From positions 10,997,671-11,061,670 of the forward strand of contig OY720101.1 of the NCBI GenBank assembly GCA_963082875.1: DNA of 64,000 nucleotides. Direction: 5' to 3'. The first letter of the stretch is position 1. Every line of letters begins with the position of its first letter. Below are positions 22,501 through 33,700 of the stretch, in pieces. The notes beneath the pieces are model-generated. The model had not been told where the DNA came from. It saw nothing but the letters and a program-made list of their open reading frames with translations, and did no database searches. This DNA comes from Corella eumyota (Eukaryota > Chordata > Ascidiacea > Phlebobranchia > Corellidae). The translations under genes and the position numbers were made by a program.

Positions 22501-25500
22501 AACCAGCATTTAAATATCAAAAACAAACAAGAATTATTTTTTAATTTATTTTCGAATTATAAATATTATAAGATAAAACCGACCAAAATTTAAAAACCTA
22601 ATAACAATCTTTAAATTTAAATAAACAAACACCTATTAATTAGTAATTAGTGACAAAAATTAAATTCGTTTTTGAGTTACTAATATCATGATATACAATT
22701 GACAAAAATTAAAAAAATTAATAACAACCTTTAAATTTTAATAAACAAACACCTATTATTAAGTAATTAGTGATAAAAATTAAAATTTTAATTTATTTTT
22801 GAGTTACTAATATCATAATATACAATTGACCAAGATTTAAAAAATTAATAACAACCTTTAAATTTTAATAAACAAACACCTATTAATTAGTAATTAGTGA
22901 TAATTAAATGTCGTAAATAGGAGGTTTGCGATTCGTTGGGATAATAACAAACATACTAAAAATTTAGAACTTTTAGTTTTAAAGAACAAAAGTTATCGTC
23001 TTTCAAAATTCTGACTAGAAAGAATAAAAACAATAACTAGATTTATTTGATAAATAAAATATGGTTCGAAATCGTTTGATTCTTTTTTATAAATATAATT
23101 TATTTAGTAGGTTTATTAATTAAATTATAAATTTAAATATGAACTTTTTTATATTTAAACCTAATTTTAACAAACGAACACGCATTCATTGATATTGTAA
23201 TAGAAAAGTAAACTAAATTTAAAAGCAAAATACCGATCTTAATTTTTTAGTAATCAAACGAGTATTAAAATATAATAATAACAAAACAATTAAAAAAAAA
23301 ATTTTACACATTTTTGACTTATACTTTAACATTTTACTTAAATTTTCAACCAATATTTTTTACTTTAATAGACAGCGAAAAGGACGATTTTTGACGGCGA
23401 CCAGAACGCTATTAAATTATTCAAGCGTTAAACTCACACTGATTCGTTATTTTATAAAAAAACTAAAATAATGATTAAACGATATTTAGCTAGAGTTAAA
23501 TCTTCATTTTAAATAGCAACATACAAAATAATAATACCAACAACATATTAAAATTTCAGAAAATGTAATCTTTAAATTTTAATAATAAAATATATTAATT
23601 AGTAATTAGTGATAATTAAATGTCGTAAATAGGAGGTTTGCGATTCGTTGGGATAATAACAAACATACTAAAAATTTAGAACTTTTAGTTTTAAAGAACA
23701 AAAGTTATCGTCTTTCAAAATTCTGACTAGAAAGAATAAAAACAATAATAATAATAATAAATACACTGACAATAACAATATGTTTCGAAATCTAAGATTT
23801 CGAACCATAATAACTAGATTTATTTGATAAATAAAACATGGTTCGAAATTATTTGATTATTTTTAACATAAAATTTTATAAATAAAAAATATATCCATAA
23901 ACATTAACTAAGAATATTACATACCTTTGATTTTTGATTAACAAACCAGCATTTAATATAACAAACAAACAAGAATTATTTTTTAATTATCTTCAAATTT
24001 TAAATATAATAAGATATAACCGACCAAAATTTAAAAACCTAATATCAATCTTTAAATTTGAATAAACAAACACCCATTAATTAGTAATTAGTGATGAAAA
24101 TTTTAATTCATTTTTGAGTTAGTAATATCATGATATACAATTGACCAAGATTTAAAAAGTTAATAACAACCTTTAAATTTTAATAAACAAACACCTATTA
24201 ATTAGTAATTAAGGATAAAAATTAAAATTTTAATTCGTTTTTGAGTTACTAATATCATGATATACAATTGACCAAAATTTAAAAAGTTAATAACAACCTT
24301 TAAATTATAATAAAAAAACACCTATTAATTAGTAATTAGTGATAAAAATTAAAATTTTAATTCATTTTTGAGTTACCAATATCATAATATACAATTGACC
24401 AAGATTTAAAAAATTAATAACAACCTTTAAATTTTAATAAGTAAACACTTATTAATTAGTAATTAGTGATAATTAAATGTTGTAAATAGGAGAATGAAAA
24501 CAAAATCTGATAATAAACAACATACTAAAATTTCAGATTTTTAAATTCTAAGGAACTAAAAAGATATCTTCTTTCAAAATTGGGACTAGAAAGAATAAAA
24601 ATAATAATAATAAGTATAATGACAATAACAATATGTTTCGAAATCTAAGATTTCGAACCATAATAAAATAAATTTTAACTAAAGTTTAATTTTTTAATTA
24701 AACCTTTTAATGATATTTAACCTTTTGATGATATTTAACCTTTTAATGATATTTAACCTTTTAATGATATTTAAGCTTTTAATGATAATTAACTGAAATT
24801 TAACATTTTTTATTGTCTAAAAATAACGCTGAATATACTTTATAATAAGATTTATTCAGTAAAGGCACTAAAATATATTTATTCTCAATAATAACTAAAA
24901 TAAAAAACATTTTATAAGCACCTGAGCATTTTACCCCATTTCCAGTATAACCACTTATACATGTACAGGCAAAAGAACCTGGTGTGTTTGTACAAACTGC
25001 ATTAGGGTGACAACCACCTCTATTCGTATCACATTCATTCACATCTGTAAAACAAAATGGTAAAATGCTTTAAATTATGTTTCCCGAGGATTATTTAAAT
25101 TACGTTTCCAGAAGATTATTTAAATAACTTTTATTTATTTATACAAAACTGTTTTGCTTTTACTAATAGCATAAGAAAACCATAAAATGCAAATAATTTT
25201 TTTTAAAGAGATGGTGTGGTCGCAAAGTTTATTTTCTAGTTAAATATTTTCCAACTTGCACGGGGATAGCATTATTTTTAAAATCAATTAAGTAGTTTTC
25301 GAGATATCGAGATTTGCAGTTAAAATATTGTAAATAGGGAATGTCCCTACACTCGCAAGTCACGTGACACACGATGTCATCGTCGTAAGTTCATACGCTG
25401 GCAGACATAGGAAAATGACTGGTAAACTTTTAAAGTTAACAGCATACCCTTAAAAAGTTTTTTAATACAGCCTACCCAAATAAAAATACTTAAAAAGTAA

Positions 25501-26083
25501 CAACTGTCTTATATAATACGGCTAAAATTAGCTTTTTTGTACTAAGTTTGTTTTCTGCAAAAAAAAAATAAAAAAAAGTGCAACAAACCGCTCAGAAACG
25601 GCAAAATAAGGTTATTTTTCTATGTCTGCCACTATATGAACTTACGATGATGACGTTGTGCGTCACCTGACTCGCGAGCATAAGGACTTTCCCTATTTAC
25701 AATATTTTACTTCAAATCCCAATATCTCAAAAACTACCTGATCAATTTTCAAAATAATGGTATCCTTGTGCAAGTGGAAATAATTCCGACATAGAAAATA
25801 AAAAAAAATATGCGACCACACTATCTCTTCAGGAAGTATTTAGAAATCAAAAAGTTATATTAGCGATTTGTTTACCACAAAACCTATGGAAGCGAATCAA
25901 AACACATTATTTTTTTGTATTCTAAGGATAAATATTCTTTAAAAAATAAAAATATTAATCAAGCTATTTTACGCTATCTTTTATTTTTTTTAATTAAAAG
26001 TTTTAAAAACTCATAAAATTACCTTGCGTTAGTATCGGTAAAGGTGTTAAAATTAAAAATATTGTCAGCAATATTATGTCCAT
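19529..26083 (-). CDS. Alternative 5' part: exon 1B and six EGF exons
   Basis: Exons 26023-26083 (ATG 26081-26083, same signal peptide as exon 1A), 24922-25044, 21775-21900, 21375-21497, 20963-21085, 20510-20632 and 19529-19660. Each EGF exon has the same phase as the downstream array, so 19529 can splice straight to 18426, skipping exon 1A (which has no needed acceptor). That would give a receptor with 15 EGF units before the first lectin domain and about 2,244 residues. Alternatively this is a partial gene copy that is transcribed separately, or a relic. No stop lies inside these exons, and no own 3' half is present. An assembly artefact from two haplotypes is possible but is made less likely by the clear divergence between copies. 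Confidence 0.65.
21901..24921. other. Three-kilobase AT-rich intron with nested repeats
   Basis: No coding exon seen. It contains a duplicated block (22882-23035 and 23594-23747, offset 712), arrays of a roughly 125-bp unit carrying AAACAAACACCTATTAATTA (22600-22905 and 24050-24475), two palindromes of the type TTCGAAATCTAAGATTTCGAA (near 23795 and 24635), and a 19-bp tandem run at 24700-24793. Confidence 0.6.
24700..24793. repeat. 19-bp tandem repeat
   Basis: About five copies of AACCTTTTAATGATATTT with few differences. Confidence 0.8.
25206..25829. mobile_element. Foldback/MITE with long inverted arms
   Basis: The ends read AAGAGATGGTGTGGTCGCA and its near-perfect inverse (25811-25829). 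The two arms (about 25206-25450 and 25590-25829) are inverted copies over more than 200 bp, including the GGGACTTTCCC-like and TGCAAGTGG-like segments. There is no coding capacity. Single-arm copies occur at 18751-18900 and about 50285-50517. Confidence 0.7.
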
Positions 26084-26407
26084 CTTACGACGTTTGTTCT
26101 TACCAAATAAAACTCAATTGTTAGTATTTAGTAAATGTAAAAATTAAATAAAAATTGTTGTAAAAATTACTCAATTTTTTTATTACTATAAAACCTACAA
26201 AAATAAAATCGTAATTTTTGTTTAATATTTTTTAATAAATAAGTTAGCCAACTTGCGACTTTTTGATACTTTAAACCTTCTTAAATGCAAAAAAGTCCTA
26301 GAACTACCATAAATAAAAAAAATTTTTAATATGTTATTACTGTTTAGAAATAATTTTATTACAGTTTGGTCTTAATTTACCAATTATACCCTACAACTGT
26401 AATAGTT
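25684..26407 (-). repeat. Duplicated promoter/exon-1 block, distal copy
   Basis: Partner of 18751-19473. It contains exon 1B. Its low-coordinate border lies inside the right arm of the foldback element 25206-25829. Confidence 0.85.
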
Positions 26408-27658
26408 TAAAACTTTTTTTTAAATCTATTTACGACAAAAAAGCATCTTTGTTTAAAAATTAATTTGTCGTTTACATTTGGATGTAGTAGGCCTATAACT
26501 AAAAACAATTTGAAAGTCATCAAAGCATCTTAAACTGTGAGGTTTTTTTTTATTCAAAATCAATAACTTGTTACATAGACCTAAGCAAGTTTTTAATAAC
26601 GGTTGGAAATTTAGTTTACTTCCTTGTGTAAGAAAGTTTCACAATGGAACTTGGATTACTCAACGATTTTACCTAATTTATAATGCTATGATTAATTTTA
26701 TTAACAATTGTAGTGTTATTATATTAAAAACTGAATAGTTTTTAATTTTCATTGAGTAATTTTGTGTATTTTGCCTTCACTTCCTTGTATTCTAATTTGC
26801 ATACAAAAGTGTATGCTTCTCCTTTGTTTAATATTAAAACGACATTTTACCAGAAATATTACTAAAGGATGTAAATAACTTTTGAATCAAATTCAGGAAA
26901 AATAGCCTCCTACGTTTAATTTCAACATAAGTAAACGTTCATTTTCAATATAAAATATGAAATATCAAGTAAATATGTTCAATAATATACCAAAGGAAAC
27001 ACTAGACTTTGTCTAAATAATCAATGTTACTTAATTACTTTGATGTGAAGTCAATTATTTTACACCAATAAAAAATATCAACAAATATAAATTCTTTGCA
27101 TCCAACTATTTTGGTGGGTCAAAAATTACTACAACCGAACTACATACATAATAACGTAAAACATATTATCATATTTAAATAAAATTTTTCTCAAAACCTT
27201 AGTCAATTAATTAATACAAACAAAATAATTCTTGCTTTTTTTTCCAATACGTTAACATAAATTCGGGGAATGCGGGACGAAACGGAATTTTTGTACTTTT
27301 CTGTGGGATGATTTATTTATTCAAAAGACTAAGGGGTGATAAGGAATTTACTTTAAAAACCAAGAAATGATGCGAAATTGAATATAAAGCATATGGAAAG
27401 ATTGGGGAAGCGTATAAAAATCTGTTTCAGCATTCAGCGATTTTTTTGTTAACGTTTACATACGGCCTCGGTATTTCCCGCACCCAGCAAGCCGTATTTT
27501 AGTACTACCCTTTCAATATTAATAAATAATTCGCAAGACGGTGTCTGCAAACCATTAAAAAAAGTTCGGGGTTATTCATTTTTTTCCTTCCTTAATGTTT
27601 AAATTGTTTTTAAACGCAGAAATTAAAAAAGTGAAAACTTCAAGGAGTTGTTTCAAAT
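26408..27658. other. Intergenic region
   Basis: Between the distal start of the phosphatase-like gene and the 3' end of HUWE1. I see no exon, RNA gene or repeat of known type here. The part nearest 26408 may hold distal promoter elements and the part nearest 27658 is 3' flank of HUWE1. Confidence 0.5.
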
Positions 27659-27664
27659 TTTATT
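27659..27664 (-). terminator. HUWE1 poly(A) signal AATAAA
   Basis: AATAAA on the minus strand about 80 bases past the HUWE1 stop codon (27742-27744). Confidence 0.6.
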
Positions 27665-27741
27665 TGCATCAAATAAATCCGAGCAGCATCACAAAACAAA
27701 AAACATAAAGAGGAAACAAAAAATATAAACAGATAGTTAAA

Positions 27742-30700
27742 TTAAGCGAGTCCAAAACCCTCTGTACATTCACTAATCGCTAATAACAACCGCGCTCGAA
27801 GCTTGTCGAACGTCTCATAAGCTGGAAGGTCCAGTTGGTTAAAGCTAAATAACGCAACAAAAAAATCAAAAATCATAATATAAAAATTATCGTCATTTGA
27901 CCGAAAACCGCAATCCTAAAAACGCTTTTTTACCAACAATTTTTGATATAATGGTCGCATATTGAATATATACGACCTTAATTTGGCTTTTTTATATAGC
28001 TTTATTCCCGATATGGGAAGGTCGACTGCACGACCTAAACATCAGTTACTCCGTCCCAGTCTTAAAGTGCCTTTGGCAGTTTAAAATATTATAGTTTATA
28101 ATTGCCCGATAATAAAACTGATAACTAAGTGTTGGCTTAGCAGGATTTCATACAGTTTATATCGCCTAACTAAAGGGTGCTACAGCATGAGATCAGTGGG
28201 GATTAAACCAACAACCTTGTGTGGCGTAACAAGCGTTCTTACCACTACACCACGCTGCCGGTGTTTGTCAGACATAAATTATAAAAAAATGTGCAAAATT
28301 AACTTTTTTAATGTTAACAAAAAAAAAATAAAAATAAGGACAGCGTACCACGTGTGGGCACAGGGTAATCTAGCAGTGGAGCGGTCATCTCTGTGAATTT
28401 GGAACTTTTGAACCCCAGTCATTCCCTCCAGCGCAGAAAAGCCTAAAAGTGGAACTTTTGAGGTTCCGGTCACGAATTGGAGGAATTTGGCCCGCTCGGC
28501 TTGATCGAAAGATCGCAAAGCTCGCCAAAACCACTGGATTTGCAGCGAGCTTTGTTGGTATTTGTGGTACTCCGTGTTTTGTCGCAAATCATCGATGTCA
28601 ACAGTTGGCAACCCTGAAAAAGTTTTAAAATTTTGTTAATTGCTTGAAACAAAAAAAAACACATTTTTTTCTATTCCTTTATCCTCGATGTAAAAAGGCC
28701 AACCTTATTCCCTAAATATAGATTAACACTCGTTACCCTGACCCAGTCTTGAATGAGCCTTTTCAGGATATTGTGAATATAATAACGGCATAACTAATTT
28801 GCCGATACAAGTTTTTACCGTTTATAACATCTTACTTTATAGCGCTATGGCATAACTGAAGTGGGAATCGAACTCATGACCTTATGCAGTAAAGTTATTT
28901 GTTCCAATTTATACAACGCGCCGGCATTATAGGGTAGAAGAAAGACTCTAACCTGAAATCAGAAGTTCTAATTCTTGTTCGTCAAAAATTGAAATCAGTC
29001 TTTTTGGAATAATTTCATAAAAACCTTCCAAAAAAGCACTAAAAATTAAAAAAAAAACAATTACTTTTTCTTATATTTAATTTTTTATATATATATTTTT
29101 TTAAATTTAAAATCCATTTTATTTATTGAAATCAAATATTACCCGAGTTGTTTCTTAATGGCGCCCGTCATTTTCTCCTGGCACACAAGATGAACATATT
29201 CTCTTTTATTCCGTTCCGACACCGGTAAATTTCTTCCATTTTCTTTTAAATCTCGTGTTTCATTTTTACCAAATTCCTCAATCTAAAGAAAAGGCTTTTT
29301 TTAATAAAGTTGGTGTCACTGAACACAAAAATGTATTTAACTGTAAATAATTTTACTTACTTTAAAGTTATACAACTTAAAGAAAAAGAAAAGGAAACTC
29401 TTGTTTTGACGTAAAAAGTATTCACTACGCTACCTAGTACTTTCTACGTTACGCGAAAAAATATGGTAACCTGGTTTTTCATGTTAATCATTTTCCAGTA
29501 TTTAAAAAAATTAAATTGTAATTACCACAGACATTTTTTAAAGGTTCTAAAGGCATTTTGTGAGTCATTGTCAACCATACTAACATGCTATATACATTAC
29601 CTACATAATTGCAAAACTCTGTAATCTAACACTTTGATAAAACTAATTCAAAATTTTTTTATTTTTTTACCTCGACGCTAAAGTTTAGCTCTGTACCAAG
29701 TGAAGTGATATCGTGTTCAAGCATATACTTAAGACCTTGCGAAAACTCATAATCATCTGCTTCCATGTCGTTGTACTTTACAGCTTTTCCGAGAATATGT
29801 TTGTAAAAAGATCGCGTGAAATAACATTCCAACAGTTTGTTGTCGTAAATGGCTTTGGCTACGATTCGGCCTACAAACTAAAACAAAAAAAAGTTAAAAC
29901 AAATATAACTGTAAAAATTACAACAATTTGAGAATTATTAAATAATAATAACCAAATATAAGATATACATTGGCCAGCGTGGTGTAGTGGTAAGAACACT
30001 TGCTACATCACACATGAGGTCGTGGGTTCAATCCCCACTGATCTCAAGCTGTAGCGCGCTTAAGTAAAGCGCTGTAAACGGTATGAACTCCTGCTGAGCC
30101 AGCACTTAATCAGCAGAATAATTACTGGACAATTATAATCTATAATATCCCAAACTGCCACAGGTAACTCGAGACTGGGTCGGAGTAGCTTATGTTACCC
30201 TATGTTTAAGTCGCGCATTCGACTTTCCCACATCGAGGATAAAGATATATACAAAAAAAATATTGATTATTGAGCTAAAGTAAAGGTATAAAGAGAAAAG
30301 TTTATATATACAAAAAACGTGAAAGTAATAAAAAGAATTGTAAGAACTGTAAATTAACGAAACTTTTTAAGAAAATTGTAAATGTAATATTTAAATTTAA
30401 AAAACATTAGCTTGAAATGACCCAAATTCTATATATAGTAAAGCTTAGAGCACTACGTGTTTAATTCACAGGCGCAGAAAATTAAAAAAAAACTGCCATT
30501 TGTGGTGCGCGAACAAACATTAGTAAAAAGATGTGATCTTAATACGACAATAACAATTTCGACCGTAAGGCAGGCTATCGACTTGTTTTAATAAAAAGTA
30601 AAATAGTTGTTAACAAACGTCAAATTATAATAAAATAAACTTAAAATAAAATTAAAACGAATGTAAACTAATTAAAAACTAGCAAGAACTCTTACCTTAA

Positions 30701-33700
30701 AATAAGAGAGATGATTCGAGTTAATATAAGATAGGGGGTTGATTGTATAAGTCCCATGATCCCCGGGGGAAGTCCTAAACAACGCGTACATGGGGTTAAA
30801 AATCTCCCGTGAGATCACAAGATACCACTCCCTCAAAACTCCTCCCGCATCCTGTCCGTCTTCCCCATCAAAGACGACATACAAACGGGATCTCAGCTCG
30901 GAGGGAGAACGACGATGCAGCTCTCGAAAGGAGTCCTCGAAGAGATGATCGCGGCGGACGCGGATCGCAACGTCATCGCGACGAGATGTTGATTCTTCCG
31001 TTCTTTCAAGTTCCTTTAATGACGTCATAATAAGAAAGTTAAAAAAAATTTGATGTTATTTTATAACCATAATTGAAATATACAAATTGTTTTTTCTTCA
31101 TTTTTTAAGTTTAATATTTTTAACTGATTAAAAAAACACAAACCTGTCTGAAATATCTCCTTTTAACATCAAAATCGAGCACTCTGGTGTGATCAACTAG
31201 TACTGAGAATGGACCTTCAGATAAAGGGATTGTTGATTGTCGTAAGATTTGGTTTAACACGGTTCGGTGGGTTTCTAAATATGAGAAAATTTAAAGAAAA
31301 AAATTAAAATATTTTAAATTAAATAATTTATTTCACAATAAATAAAAGTGTCTACTGTTCTGATGTTATAATGGCCTTGAGCAAGGTGTCATAAATAGAT
31401 CGTGAATGTAAAATTTTTTTTTTGTATATATATATTTATCTTCGATGCGGGAAGGTCGAATGCGCGACTTAAACATAGAGTAACATCAGTTACTTCGACC
31501 CAGTCTCGAGTTGCCTGTGGCAGCTTGGGATATTATAGATTATAATTGTCCGATAATTGTACTGCTGAATAAGTGCTGGCTCAGCAGGAGTTCATACCGT
31601 TTATATCGCCTTACTCAAGGGCGCTACAGCATGATATCAGATTGAACCCACGACTTCATGTGTGGTGTTGCAAGTGTTCTTACCACTACACCACGCTGCT
31701 GGGAAACTAATAATAAGTTATTTCCAAAAAATATTTTCAAAATTTTTTTAAAAAAATATAAAAACAGCTTAATTTACAAACCTGCAAATCTTAGGAATTT
31801 CTGCATATCCAAAGGCATACTCGCATCTATGAGAGAAGATTGGGATGATAAGGTTGCACTTGAATCTGAAGTACTTTCTAAAAATTCACAAAAAAAAATT
31901 TGCTTTTAATAAAAATATTTAATTAGTGTACAAAAATATTTAAAAAAAGTTTTAAATTTTACCAGTTGGTTGCCCTGGCGACACTGGCGGTTGTTCGTTG
32001 ATGTGCGACAGCTGCGACTCCCTGCTCTCTTGCTCACTCTGGTGGCCGCTTTGTGTTCGAGAAGTTTCTGTGGCATGAACCAAGAAAAAAGACTCGACAG
32101 CAGACTAAAAAAAATTTATTTTTAATATTAATCCAATTTTTATTCGAAAAACAAAATTTATTTAAAAAATAAAAAATTTTCAAAAAAAAATGATATTTCT
32201 AAAAAAAATTTAAAAAAAAATGTAAAAACAAATCTTTTTTTACCTGCAACACTAGGACAGCATGTTGGTCATGACTTTTCGATAATTCCTTTAAACATTC
32301 TCCCAAAACTTCCCATAATTCATCCAACTGTAACCGTTCACTCAACCGTGTTTCTTCTGTGATGTCATAAACAAAAAATGAATTATAAAAATATCTGCCA
32401 ATGTTACCTAAGACCAGATTCTTTAATAAAACTTTTACAAAAATTTTGGTCAGTTTTTTTGCCGGAGAAGGATTGGTTTAGAAATGGTTAATATGGTTGT
32501 CATTTAAATGGTTTAAATTAAAATGTCAGCATCGATATTAAACAAAAGTTTAATTAAGTCTTTTATTTTAGATTAAAAAATCAAAAATAATTTTTATTTT
32601 TGTTAAATATTGACCTTTTTCGGGTTCAGACTGACCACTCGAGGCAGCATTCTCACCACTTGTGGCAGTAGTACTCGATGTGCTTCTTTGCAGTCGAGGT
32701 TGAATAAGATCTCGAAGAGCACTTGCTTCCCTCTCAAGCTGGGAGACTGTGTCTCGAACTCTTCCTAACAATCCAGTATCTGTGGAAAAATTTTTGTTTA
32801 ATTTTTTCCAAAACATCTTAAAGTAAAAAATTATATTTTTTTTATCAGAAAAAAATAGCTTAAGGGTCTTGTTTAATTTATTCGTAAAAGTCAAATTTAA
32901 AGAAAGATGTGGTATTGGTGGGACTTACACCTGAAACCTTTGGTCCCATAACCCAACACCATCAGACATCTAAATGTAAATTAATTTAATATAAATCATG
33001 ACACTAGGGTCCTAAGTTTAATCCCCACTGCCCTGATGTTACAGTCCTAAGTTTAATACCCAAAGTAAAGACTTATTTTTTTAAGAAAATTATCAAATAA
33101 AATTTTTAAATTTTGTTAAAATTTTCTGTCTTGAGCTTGATTAGATTAAGTAGAAATTATTTAATTGTTTTAAACTTACTTGCTCTCCAGTTCCTTAGTT
33201 GACTTCCACCTCGATCTGATATTAAATTTATCGGCGAATTTTTGGATGAATTTTGAAGTTGAATGATCACTTTTAAGATCCGCAGAAAAAATGCCTAAAA
33301 AAAAATTAGTACAAAAATTTTAACTAAATTAAAAAAAAAGGTTTTTATATTTTAGTTGGAAAGAGTTGAATGTGTTTAAGCAACTATAAACACTGGGCTC
33401 AAGGGCAAATAGTGTGGCATTGTTGCAAGTTAAACCTAAAATTTTTCTTAAGTCATTATACATTGACGATAAAAAATTAATTTTGTAACGAAAAAAAAAC
33501 AATATTAAGAAAAATTCAGTTTATTTATTTAAATGTTAAGATAACAAACCTGGTGAGATGTTTTGCTTGTTAAAACCTGCATGGAGGGGAGTTGTAATTC
33601 GTGACCCAATCTTTTAAATTTTTCCTTTGCAGATAAAACAACAGATAAAGTTGAATCAAACCTGAAAATAGGTTAAAAATGTATTTAAAATTTTATTCAA

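Larger units (their letters stand above)
27742..31274 (-). other. HUWE1: HUWE1 HECT domain exons
   Basis: Exons 27742-27844, 28349-28613, 28953-29038, 29143-29282, 29671-29877, 30696-31013 and 31144-31274. Motifs: [77 protein letters not shown], then [14 protein letters not shown] around the catalytic cysteine and EGFGLA as the C-terminus. The N-lobe, hinge and C-lobe are complete and no key residue is missing. The cysteine codon is split TG|C by the last intron (28349/27844). Confidence 0.97.

Noticed and set aside
19529-26083. A second complete receptor gene upstream of the first
   Set aside because: Only exon 1 and EGF exons are present; no lectin, Ig, FN3, membrane or PTP exons lie between 19149 and 26083.
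28187-28396. Plus-strand open frame with a cysteine-rich start
   Set aside because: Runs through a SINE head and the antisense of a HECT exon.
29972-30060. A real tRNA gene (A-box and B-box present)
   Set aside because: The same tRNA-like head occurs with one body and tail in at least 16 copies, no cloverleaf with acceptor pairing is evident, so it is a SINE head.
30809-31030. Plus-strand open frame of 73 codons
   Set aside because: Exact antisense of the HECT exon 30696-31013.
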